Shown here: piece after piece, positions 49,301 to 58,851 of the stretch
Numbering within the stretch: the stretch's first letter is position 1
Layout of the letters: each line of letters opens with the position of its first letter
From: Membranipora membranacea
Lineage: Eukaryota; Bryozoa; Gymnolaemata; Cheilostomatida; Membraniporidae
Assembly: GCA_914767715.1 (NCBI GenBank)
Contig: OU612069.1
Coordinates: 4,092,001-4,156,000 of the forward strand
Direction of reading: 5' to 3'
DNA length: 64,000 bases
Translations under genes and position numbers: made by a program
Notes under the pieces: model-generated
The model's database searches: none
What the model saw: the letters and a program-made list of their open reading frames with translations, nothing else
Told to the model about the DNA's origin: nothing

Positions 49301-50984
49301 TATTTAATGTGTATGGTTGTGCTTTAACCTTGAGCTATTATGATATTCATATTTCAACACGATGATGGTAAATGGTTGATCACGGGTTGGTGCTGTTACT
49401 TTGTTGAAACTGGCTAATATTTGGTCGAATTGAGAGCCTTGTGGTAGGCTGAATAGCGACCTTAGGACACAGTTGATCCTTCAAGCTGAAAGAAAATTCT
49501 TCTCAATCTTCTTCAAACACCTGAGTTGTCCCCCATTATAGATTTACAGGTTATAATAAATTGTGACAAATAAACTTTTTTTTTAGCATATTCCCTGAAT
49601 AGCCATAGAATATGTGGTATGAGATAAGTCACATTAAGTATTTGCCACAGTAAATATCTCAACCCTTAGGCGCAACTATTCCTTAAAAGTTGTTCTATAT
49701 GTGTTTTGTTCAGTTGAAGTGAGTACAAGGCCATCTAAAAAGCGAGAAATCAAGGTGAAGGAATCCTCTGTGGAGATGATAACTCCTAGTGCAAAAACCT
49801 GCAGTCCCTCAGCTACAAGCAAAATGTCGACTGCAACAAGCAAGACTCCTAAAACTAAAACACCAGGTAATGAACTGTATTTTTTATGATAAGATAACAA
49901 TTTATTGAAACTCTCGCAGAAACTATTCGGTAGTTTTGAACGAATAAAAGGAAAATAATTCAAAAATGGGCTTATTAAGAAAGGTATTGGGGCAGGGAGG
50001 GGAGGGGTCTTTGAAGACACTAATGCCATAATTGATATCAGATTGTTTCTGGCATGAAACCTGCCAAAAGTTCCGTTTCGATTTATTAGCTGGTGAGCCG
50101 TCATTTTCACAATTTTTAACATGATGTTTCAGATTCAGGTTATCGCTCAGTGAGGAAGCTGTACAACGCTAACTCAGGATACAGACTAGGTAGTGATGAT
50201 GATCTGAGTCAGACTTCTACATGTAGTAGTTATCCTAATCAGGGTACGGGACGCGGGTGTAGAGCCCTCAATTATAACAAGAAATCCAACAAGCTCAGGT
50301 AATTATACACATTCTAGTCAAGGTATGGGACGTGGGTGTAGAACCCCCAAATATAACAAGAAATCCAACAAACTTAGGTAATTATACTTGTATTAGGCTG
50401 ATTCCGCTATATAGTCGTTGAGCTCTCAAATATAACAAGAAATTCAACAAACTCAGGTAACCATACTTATTCTAGTTAAAGTACAGGACCCAGGTGTTGA
50501 GCCCTCAAATATAACAAGAGGATTAACAGACTCAGGGAATTGGAACTTCTTACAGTATGCTGTGCTTTTATAGGCTTGTATCACTACAATGTAAAATAAA
50601 GATATATCAATGTTAAAATAAAGATATATCAATGTCTCACAACGATATAATTTTACAGTGTTGAGTTGTCAATTAAATATTTTGAATGATGATCCAATGT
50701 AGCAGTGGCAAGTAAGTCTGATCACAAGAAACTTCGGTACAAATTATCAATGACTCAACACGTCTAATTATCGTCATGTCCTTAGCATGGGTCAGCATCT
50801 TTGATCTGTATGCTGGGTAGTGATATGGAGTTGTCTCCACACAAAACAAGGGAACCTAACTTCTAGTTATTATAAAATTTGAAATGTTTTACCTGCAAAC
50901 TATATATACTCACTTTACAGTAAGAAAAGCAATCTGGCTACACCAACTAAACTGAAGGAGATTATGAATCTGATCAAGTTCTAA
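28372..50984 (+). CDS. Large disordered nuclear-type protein with RVSF and SILK (PP1-docking) motifs, about 26 exons
   Basis: Exons in phase: 28372-28423 (start and donor uncertain), 28980-29195, 30386-30451, 31458-31639, 32084-32144, 32545-32757, 33492-33581, 34078-34222, 34623-34870, 35340-35662, 36214-36385, 37190-37330, 38660-38776, 39487-39543, 39993-40091, 40697-44796, 45206-45365, 45669-45833, 46323-46545, 47143-47377, 48495-48762, 49132-49281, 49714-49866, 50133-50298, 50931-50984 (TAA). A small extra exon 35802-35843 is possible. About 2,600 residues, Ser/Thr/Glu/Lys-rich, no globular domain seen. The 4.1-kb exon carries basic patches (SRKRKKSVPRQQKTPRPRRQ), VPETQ repeats, PRVSFADIVKYAMTPRSRGK at 44326-44385 and IKSILKS at 44440-44460. 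RVxF plus SILK is known PP1 docking in RIF1 and KNL1; Ki-67 and Repo-Man use RVxF. No HEAT repeats or FHA domain is visible, so I do not assign any of these names. The closing TPTKLKEIMNLIKF looks like a conserved helix. Confidence 0.75.
28491..28645. mobile_element. Foldback MITE, copy 4 (most complete)
   Basis: AGATCAAGTTTGATCCATTT at the left end and its inverse at the right end match almost perfectly and extend into a CCGTATTGGAATT-CC arm. The centre also folds (CTACTGACA...TGTCAGTAG). It lies in an intron of the large gene. Confidence 0.9.
29411..29554 (-). mobile_element. tRNA-derived SINE, copy 1 (minus orientation)
   Basis: Read on the minus strand: box A TGGCTCAGTTTGTTAAGAGC, an 8-bp stem CCTTCAAC/GTTGAAGG with 7-nt loop, and box B-like GTATCGAATCCC. 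An AGGTGTGCTCCGAC body follows. The stem replaces the normal 5-bp anticodon arm. Partner copy at 37431-37571. Confidence 0.85.
31128..31440 (+). repeat. Dispersed repeat of about 315 bp, copy B
   Basis: Same sequence family and orientation as 11722-12036. It ends ATGAATTCATATCAATGATTG, 17 bp before the exon taken to start at 31458, so the exon's acceptor region directly follows the repeat. Confidence 0.85.
33056..33143. mobile_element. Foldback MITE, copy 5
   Basis: CTAATTTGCCTGCAATTTGGG and the inverse GGAATGCAGGCAAGTTGGATG-AAATTGATCTAG. The outer left end is degraded. Confidence 0.65.
34950..35150 (+). repeat. Dispersed repeat pair member (partner 19408-19590)
   Basis: Shares AGGTCAGATGGTACT and the downstream CTTTCACTGTATTTCACTTG...CTGGCATTGGCT block with the CFAP97-intron copy. 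It begins with AGCCAATGTGTTGG, as in the foldback at 9975. Confidence 0.65.
37431..37571 (-). mobile_element. tRNA-derived SINE, copy 2 (minus orientation)
   Basis: Minus strand: box A TGGCTCAGTCGGTTAGAACA, stem CCTTCAGC/GCTGAAGG with 8-nt loop, and box B-like GTGGTTCGATACCCA. The body matches copy 1. It lies in an intron of the large gene. Confidence 0.85.
39732..39940. repeat. Four spaced copies of a TATGGGATATTCTTT-A-ACGCCC motif
   Basis: Copies near 39735, 39805, 39882 and 39915 share TGGGATAYTYTKT...GCCC at irregular spacing inside an intron. Function unknown. Confidence 0.7.
40113..40184. repeat. 6-bp repeat (ACTTGG), about 12 copies
   Basis: A perfect hexamer array inside an intron, 22 bp after the donor of the exon ending at 40091. 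The open frame through it (Leu-Gly repeats) is not supported as coding. Confidence 0.95.
40310..40390. mobile_element. Foldback MITE, copy 6
   Basis: CACCAAGTTTGGCCCATTTGC and the inverse GGAATGCAGGCAATTGGATTAAACATGATCTAG; shorter core. Confidence 0.65.
46790..46866. mobile_element. Foldback MITE, copy 7 (degraded)
   Basis: Only the inner part is clear: CATCCTATTTGCCGGTG... and GGGGCAACTCCAAATACCGACAAAAAT. The assignment rests on the shared GCAACTCC-AAT core. Confidence 0.45.
48802..48920. mobile_element. Foldback MITE, copy 8
   Basis: AAATCAAGTTTAATCCATATGCCTGC and the inverse AATGCAGGCAAATGGAACAAACTTGGTCT. The centre also folds (CTACTGGTCAC/GTGACCAGTG). It begins 36 bp after the exon ending at 48762-48766. 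Confidence 0.85.
50243..50545 (+). repeat. Exon 3' end and splice donor copied in tandem four times
   Basis: The end of the penultimate exon (50243-50298, ...ACAAGAAATCCAACAAGCTCAG then GTAATT) is repeated at about 50320-50385, 50420-50465 and 50485-50545 with growing divergence. The second and third copies keep the TATAACAAGAAAT-CAACAAACT-AG/GTAA arrangement. In the fourth the donor GTAA is lost (CTCAGGGAATT). Confidence 0.85.
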
Positions 50985-53900
50985 AGCCTGACTTCTACCA
51001 TCAAGCTACGGCACTGGGTCATTATCAGTGTTAGCAGTTATTATCTTTTTGTTGATGACCCTGATTTACTATACCTTTTTTTCATACCTTGATGTCTGAG
51101 AAAGGGCACACAATCACAAACAAGTTATTTTGATGTATTTTTTCATTGTTGACTTTTTTTTGTTATTCAAATTGTTTGTTGACTAGTTGACATATTTTTC
51201 GGCATTCGTAATTGGTAATTTGTATTCGGATAATAATATTTTTCCCTGTCCAAAAAATGTGGACAACTGTTGTTTCTAGTTTTTATCAACCTGTTTCAAA
51301 TTAAAAATTATATTTGATAATACCATACAAATATCCAGGCATCCTATTAGGTGTACTGTAAAGTCTCTGATAGAGCAAACCCACCAAAGACTCAAGTACT
51401 TAGCATAAAACAATTTATCTGCAGTATGATGTATCTCCTGTTGTCATGGCTTATCCAGTGTGTTGCTATATCTGCGTCATATTTGACTGTAGTTTATTGA
51501 TTTGCTGCCGCTTTCGCCACATCAGACATCTCTGTGTCCAAGGTGAAGCACCATAAGCTTGTAGTTGAGTAGCTTTTCATGGTTTTTAGTTGTACTTCGT
51601 TCAGATTGAGACTTGTTTGGAGTCGTGACCCCTTGAGATTGAGACTAGCTTTGAGTTGTGACACCATGAGATTGAGACTTGCTTGGAGTTGTGAAACCTT
51701 GTAATTGAGACTTGCCAGTTTGAGCAGGGAGTAGTGACATGGTTTGAGCAAGGAGTCTCAATGATGTAGTTTTTGAATGAGCGAGAGAATGCAGAATGCA
51801 CCAGAGATGAACACTGAAGGCTGATTAAGAACCAACAACACCACATCAACAAACACCAGCCACATCAACAACCAACATAACCAAGAAATCCCAACGACAC
51901 CAAACAACAACAAAGAACAATCTAATCTGAGAGATAAACCTACAAGAACAAACCCCCCCCCCCCCTTACCTGACCACAATAGATCTTCACCAACTACATA
52001 AACGACTACCAACTACTCAACAATTCCAGAAGCTAACATTACCACAAGTTACAACAAACTCTATTGGCTTTGCCTGAGAGGGGAGGTGTAAGGATGACAT
52101 CAGGTGTGAATAGACAAATTCATATCATCATCATTAATATGTCATCATGTTTAGGAATTTGCCAATATTTATGACTGATTGTGCTGTCATCGAAATTAAT
52201 TGATTGAATATTCATTTGCTCGCTGTATCCTGACTACATTTTGTTACGATCATATGAACTGCTGTGTTACTATTGGTTTAGATATTTTATGTCTCATATA
52301 TATATAAAAAGTTTTACTATCAAATAAACCAGTTAATACGTTGCAACGAAGTAGCATAGTACTTCTAAGTGATCACCCACCACAACTTGTAAGGACAGAG
52401 TACCCTTACAACTGTCCTTCTCTTCTACAGTTTCAAGCCAAAAACTGCATTAAAGTGAACTGATAACTCTAACAGAACCTTTGCCTGTCACAGAGAATAT
52501 CGTATCTACTGTTGAAGTCACATAACAGTGAGCTTTCCAAAGTAAATAATCCATCATTTCTGCATGTGGTTTGCCTCACACTGGGTCCTCATCCAGTGAA
52601 CCAAAGGGACCTACTTGAGATAAAAAGAGATGCATAAAAGATGATTTTGCCTCTGGTGCGCAATGTCCCAGAATATAGAAATTGCCCCTCATGGGTGCTT
52701 CAGAGATGTTTCTTAAACATTATTCAGTTATTCGTCCTAAAAAATCCTCCTCGAAGACAATTATCACTTTTAACAAAATAGCACAACGCCATGACATGGC
52801 GTCACGCTGAAACCATAATTTTCAGAATCAGTGTTTGTTCAAATTTCCAATGATATATAAAATGTTCAAATCGGTCAACATTGGAATCATATCCTTAACG
52901 CCACCGTGCTCTGCTCAAGTTATCCTCTAACTACAGTCAGTACAGTTCACTTAATTCAAATTTCTGGAGACCACAAAAATTTGTTCTAATTAAGCAGAGT
53001 TTGAAATAAGTGACATGAGAATGCATTGAGTTGAGAACTGACTATAGGGACCAATTTTCCTTGTCTGAATTAACAGGGGTTTTGAATTACAAAGTTTGAA
53101 TTAACCAGCTTACACTGTACTTTGTTTTTTTCTGACTCCTTGATAGGTTTACAAAATTGACAGTCTATCAAAGTCCTTCCCTGACCATTGAATGTGTTGC
53201 AGGTAATATCAAAACTAAAGAATAATACTACAGAGACAAATTAACCCTGCCACCATTTATTTTGCATAATCTAGCTAGAGAAAAAGAAGAAGAATTAGAA
53301 ATCGGAAAACATCATGTTTTAAAAAGAATCTAACTATTGTATATGGTTAATAAAAAATGTTCAAATACTAAGTTTAAATACATATCTGAGTTCTGCCTGT
53401 CTATTAAACAAAGCATTCAAAACAACTAGAGAAAGGAACCCATCATAGAACTCTCCTTATCAAGTTAATGATAATAGTAATGTGTAGTAAGTAAAACCAT
53501 AGTGGTTTGTAGAATGTCATGACAAACTTGTCATAGGGATGTCAGTCAATCCTTGAGCATCCTATTCAAAACAAGACGCAAGTTTGTGACATTATGTGTT
53601 ACCTGCGGATGTATAAATATAAATCAAGACATTAACTCAAAGTATCCAATATCTGATAGGGAAATAATCTAACCTTGTAAAATAACCTTAATCAAACTGA
53701 AGCATGATACACATGGGATTGCAGTGTAATATAGGAATGAAGCTCTACTGTCCACTCTCAGCATTATGTTGATAATTAGGTTCAGTGTGAATAGAAAATG
53801 CAAGGAGCAAAAAAACATGTGTAGACATTTTCTATATTAGTCATTACACCAACTTGCTCCCTGAACTGATAGCAGCAGATTACTATAAAAATGGTAGAAA

Positions 53901-54321
53901 ATATGTAGCATATGGGTGCCTTTTACGGTATAATGTTAGCTCATTATAAGAATGTGATTGAATATGATGATGGCGCGCTATAACATTCACCAAGTACCCT
54001 TGTCTTGTTGTATGAGTGCAACCACTGTCAGAGGATGGTAGTTATGTATGTGTGACAGTCCACTTATAATACTCAGCAGACTGGACTACACGCCCCCCTC
54101 GTTTTATCTCTCTGACTTCTTTCTCTACAAGTAGAAAAAAATCTGATAACAACAGATAGAGATTATTAAATTAGCAGATCAATTCTACTGACAGCATTCA
54201 GGATTATTTTGGATATAATTATATACATTATGAAGTTATCGTCAGATGCCCTGCTCATCCATAATAATATCTTTAACTTGCCTCATTTATAGTACTAGTA
54301 CATGGGTAAAAAAATACAGTA
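50985..54321. other. Intergenic DNA between convergent genes
   Basis: Must hold the 3' UTRs of the large plus-strand gene and of the minus-strand ROCO-caspase gene. It contains a 35-bp tandem repeat (51604-51718), a 12-C run (about 51953-51964) and an AATAAA at about 52324. No conserved coding frame was found. Confidence 0.5.
51604..51718. repeat. Tandem repeat, about 35-bp unit, 3+ copies
   Basis: The unit is GATTGAGACTTG-TTGGAGT-GTGA-ACC-TGA. Open frames across it on the minus strand are repeat translations. Confidence 0.9.
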
Positions 54322-57300
54322 TCATATAAGCATCCAAATAAGAGGAGTGAGCTTACCTAGAAGTGGTTCAATCCTTGTAACCACCTGGTTTGGCACATTC
54401 GCAAACATCTCAGGTGAGTTCTGAATTTGGACTCCAGGTAGCAGATACAGTTTTCTCAGATTAGTGAATGTGCAGACAGTTTTAGGCATCTGAGAGACAT
54501 AAGAGGCAGCAGTGGGAGCTGCAGCAGCACCTCTGTTCAGGTTCTGATCTGTTCTCTCCACTCCATATCTTGTCACTGATTCTCTTACCTGCAATTTTGA
54601 TGGTTGAAAATGGTAATGCATCATCTGTAAGAGTTTGAATGACTTCATGATTGGTTAAATGATTTCAGAGAGTGTAAGGTTGAATTATATTTATGGAATA
54701 TTAGAGGTGAGAATGACTCCGATCAAGAGATTTACTTCAATTGATGCATCAGTAGTTTAGAGTAAGTTGGGTTAGTCAGTTGCATTTATAGGCACTTAAC
54801 TGTTTGTGTCCATGAAGAAATATCTCAATATAACAAGGAACTTATGCAAGACTTACTATTTCAGCCAGAGATACAACATCATGCCTATGTCCCAGGGTGT
54901 ATAAGGTCGCCACCAAAGCCCTGATGAAGGGTGATCCAACGCCAGGGTTCCTTGGTGCAGCAAAAGCTACAATAGAAATTACTCTATGATACATAACAAA
55001 TCCATTGACCCATTAATACCTAAGGTGGCTGTAGTTCTGCTGTAATTTTATTATGGAAGAATTCTTGAAATAATCTTCAAATGATAATACGAGGGATAGT
55101 CCCCTCTAGTGCGATGGAATCATGACTGTACTGTACTGACTGTACTGTACAACCCCAAACAACTGCCACTTCTAAACTTATATTGCTGTTTAAGCTGAAT
55201 TTTTCTGCTGTTGAATACTCACAATCAAAGCTGGACTGCATAATGATCATATCTGATACAGATATGTCTTGTGTATCATTGTCCACTTCAAAGTCATTAG
55301 AACTCGGCATTGTCACAACTTGAGTGCTGCTATCAGTTTGGGGAGCTCTAAAAGCTGCTGTTCCAGTAGTGAGGTCGTCTCTCAACATTTCCCGATTACC
55401 TTTTTGAAAAAACGCGGATATGATCATCAGCTGCAAGACTTAGTAGATATGCTATAAGCCTGTACTGTATTGTATCAATTTCTTGATTTTATAAGCTAAC
55501 TGTCTTGTTGTTTATGTCCTTTCAGTTTCAACTTCAGACATAGTGTTATAAGCTACATTCTACTTAAACACAAAATCTGGTGTTGCTGCCTGATATTATT
55601 TCTCATTCAAGTTTAACAATACTTACTGCCAGCACATGCTTGTATGATCACAATCTTTGGTCGGCCTCTCATCACCGAGAAGTTCTTAGGGGAGAGTAGA
55701 TTGTAAATATCCGTAAGTCTGATGAAGACTCTGTCAGAGCCAATAATACAGCCCTCGTCTCCATGACTGGTCAGAACGAGTACAAACGCCCCCATATGCT
55801 TGTGTACTGATTGACCGACTTGATCTGTTAACTGTGTCTCGCAGTGTATGGCTTCGATGATTTCCTAGTAAAAAAAAACTTACGTAAGTCCTCCATAAAA
55901 GGTTTAGTTTCTCAAATTATTGACTGAGATAGTTTACTGCATTGATGTCATAGAGCAGTTACCCTGGAGCGTGGTCTGATATTGTCAAGGAGGGATGATT
56001 CTAAAGCCTGGTCATTCGTCACAATCAATCGTACATGTAAACAATTCACAGATTGTAAATGTTCAGCTTACCCTTGCAGTGTAGGTTTTGTGTTCACCTA
56101 CAGTAACAAACCCTAGTTTGTCAAGCATACACTTGATATTCTGATAGTCATGTTCAGAACCACTCCTTGTCTGGTTGTAGTCGTTAGAGACAATCAGAGC
56201 ACGTCCTCGGCATTCTGTCATCTGGTAAACAGTCTGAAAATAATCAGAAAACGAAGCCTTGATGATATTTGAACTATTTTGTTGCCTCATAAGCTTTACG
56301 ATCTGAGAATTGTACCAAGGAACTTCCGAACCACAGCTGTAATTATTCACTTCATAGACACAGCCTTCTAAGTTTGTGTGAAGACATGAAAATATCGATC
56401 AAAATCATAACAAAGTAGCAGCTTTATAAACCTGGCTTTCAGGGATTAAACTCTGATCTGCTTGTTGTGGTTCCATATCTATCTGGGGTTGCCTTCTTTT
56501 CATGATCTCCACTACATCCTGAACTTCGGACATCTGGATCTCTGGTATGCTCTGGCCAGGATCATCTGCTGTGAGAACAGGAGGAGGGTCAGGTTTCACA
56601 TAGTGCTTATTAGAATTTGAATTTTCTTTGCCTGTTTTCTTTTTACCGTAGAAACCAAGTTTCGTATGATTAATTCAGTAAAAGAGAGCTGTTGACTGAC
56701 CTGATCCCGCAGTTGTCTCCTCCCTTCTTATGTAGTCATCAAGAATTCTGACTCCCTCCTCACTGATCTTAAGACCTGTTTGAAACAACAGCAAAAATGG
56801 CAAGGTTAGCACCCCTATTGAAACAATCACTTGGTTAACATGCAATCCCGAAAATTAATGCTACAAATGGTAACAAATGAATTAATCGGATCTGCTGAGG
56901 CAGATAATGATATTTTTCCATGAACTTACATGGATATCTGAGAGGTAGCGGGACACGCCTCGTCCCATCGTTGGTGTCACATGGACAAGTCTCCTCTCCA
57001 GTGTAGGTGGTATGACGGGGCTCTGGCAGTTTGTATCTGACACGCCTGTTGAACCACTCAGGATTGACAAATGTTGCTGGTGATGACTGTTTGGTCAGTA
57101 GGCAATGAGAGCAGTAGAAGACATGGTCATATCGAACTCCTTTCCACACAGAATCCAATTCAGATGTAAGTCGCTTCATTGTTTCTAGTTGGGTCTTCCA
57201 AGCATCGCTGATAAGCCTGGCCGGTGTTTGCGTGATGAGTGTCACTTGTTTTTCTTTCTCATTATGCAATAGATACCGCAAGACTCCGTTCATCTCTTGC

Positions 57301-58851
57301 ACACTCGCTCCATTTATACCAGCTTCAGGTGTGTTGAATGGATTGACGCATATGTCTAGAAATCTTGCAGTGATTACATGATATACATATTGCGGAACGT
57401 TGAGGCCGTTCAGATACAGATCGACTCTCAGCTGAAGGTGATTTGTGCCTTCTGTTGGGTTTGGTATGTTCTTAGTGCTGAAGTAGGGAACGATGAACTT
57501 CTCACTGCCATCACTTTCTATAGGTCCACAGATCAGGTGAAATGTTTTCAGCAGCGTGATACCAACATCAACAGGTAGTTCCGATTCATTGCTGAGCAGA
57601 TTGTGAAGTAATGCAGCTCTTATGATTCCTGTGGCTTTGAAATCATTGACCATGCTGACATACTCTCTTCTGTCCACAGGTCTTTCCTTATATCTGTAGG
57701 GTCTAAATTTGGTTATGCGATATTCCCATGCTTGAGCATCTGCATGATCGTAAAGTGTCCTTATGACATCAGCAAGAACTGAAGGGCGATGGAATAAATA
57801 GTCACTCAGCTTCTCAACGTCCTGAAACCACATTATTCTTCCTGCTTCTTTGACGTACTGCAAAGCATGCTCACTGTTCTTACTGAAACCTTGTATGAAG
57901 TCAGTAACAGAAACATAAGGCTTTTGCTCTTCAGCAGTAAGCTTATTCAGCACTTCATACCAACTACCGGGTATATCAGTGATCAGCTTAGCCCCTGCTT
58001 CCTTCAGTGCACTCTTTAGTGATTTGATATCCATCTTGCTCGATGAAGCCGAGAGCTCTAGTATTGTTGTGATCAGGGGCTGTGCTCTGTCGATGAAACA
58101 TGTCATAGAGAAAAATGAGCTGTCAGGCATAGCAACACCCTCTTCTGATTGAATTACATCTAAACGCAGCTTCTCTGTTGCTGATAAAAGCTGTTTCTTC
58201 CTCAGTTTGAGGGTCTCGTTGCTAAGCAAATCACCATGAGTCAGTACGAGCACTGGTCTTCCTAGGTTTGGTTGTGATGTATATAGGTGCGCTATCCACT
58301 GGAAGCATACATCCTGAGCTGCAGCCTCTACTCCATGCGCATGTACTAAACTGTCAAACTCTGCTATATCTACCACTAGAAGTGGTACAGATTGTACTTT
58401 GGCGTTCACTTGATAGGCAAGGTGATACACCTCATGCCCTCCCAAATCAGTGAATACCACCTTCAATTTCTCATCAATGTCAGCCTCGCATACATTGAAG
58501 ACACGTGTTGCCTCATCAAGCTTGATGTCGATATCGGAACGGGTTGTCAGCACACGCTGATCCTTCTGTACGCTCCTCACAATGCTTGTCTTTCCTGCTT
58601 TAGTCTTGCCTATGACTGTTACCGGAATGAGTCTGAAAATGTTATCTTTTTCAGCATGAAGATCATGCAGATACTTCCTTACAGCTTCTATACCCTGTAT
58701 GCAGACAGCATAGGGAGGAGATACTAGTGCATAGCAGTCGTCACATCTGAAGGTCTTTAGCGTGCTGATATTGAAGATACTTTCAGGTATAGAGGAGAGT
58801 GACCTGTTTCTTCTAATATCAAGTACTTCCAGTTTGGTGAGTTGCCCCAGG
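54322..58851 (-). CDS. LRR-ROC-COR GTPase fused to a caspase (ROCO-caspase), 5' end incomplete
   Basis: Minus-strand exons: 56930-58851, 56701-56775, 56432-56631, 56072-56302, 55627-55864, 55223-55399, 54857-54966 and 54322-54588 (stop TGA; a donor at 54356 is also possible). All phases agree (1,1,0,0,1,1,0). About 1,070 residues: last LRR (LGQLTKLEVLDIRRN), the GIEAVRKYLHDL junction, and a ROC GTPase with P-loop GKTKAGKTS, switch DLGGHE and THGD in place of NKxD. COR follows, ending in a Cys-rich stretch (YCSHC, CPC), then a disordered linker of about 90 residues. The caspase has RGRALIVSN, catalytic His in SHGDEG (CAT 55763-55765) and catalytic Cys in IIQACAGS (TGT 55634-55636). An Asp-containing inter-subunit linker and p10 (PRNPGVGSPFIRAL, QMPKTVCTFTNLRKLYLLPG) complete it. 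The S1-pocket Arg is kept in PRNP, but the usual Trp before it is Pro. Inferred role: nucleotide-controlled protease in cell death or immunity. Confidence 0.88.

Noticed and set aside
28372-50984. Naming the large gene RIF1, KNL1 or Ki-67
   Set aside because: Only short PP1 motifs are shared; no HEAT, FHA or other family domain is visible and the motif order differs from what I recall for vertebrate RIF1.
51494-52012. Overlapping minus-strand frames of 83-85 residues
   Set aside because: They translate the 35-bp tandem repeat and a C-run region; no conserved pattern.
56303-56431. Acceptor at 56373-56374 (ACTTAG) for the first caspase exon
   Set aside because: It would put the downstream frame out of phase and meet a stop; the acceptor at 56303-56304 (TTCTCAG) keeps phase 0.
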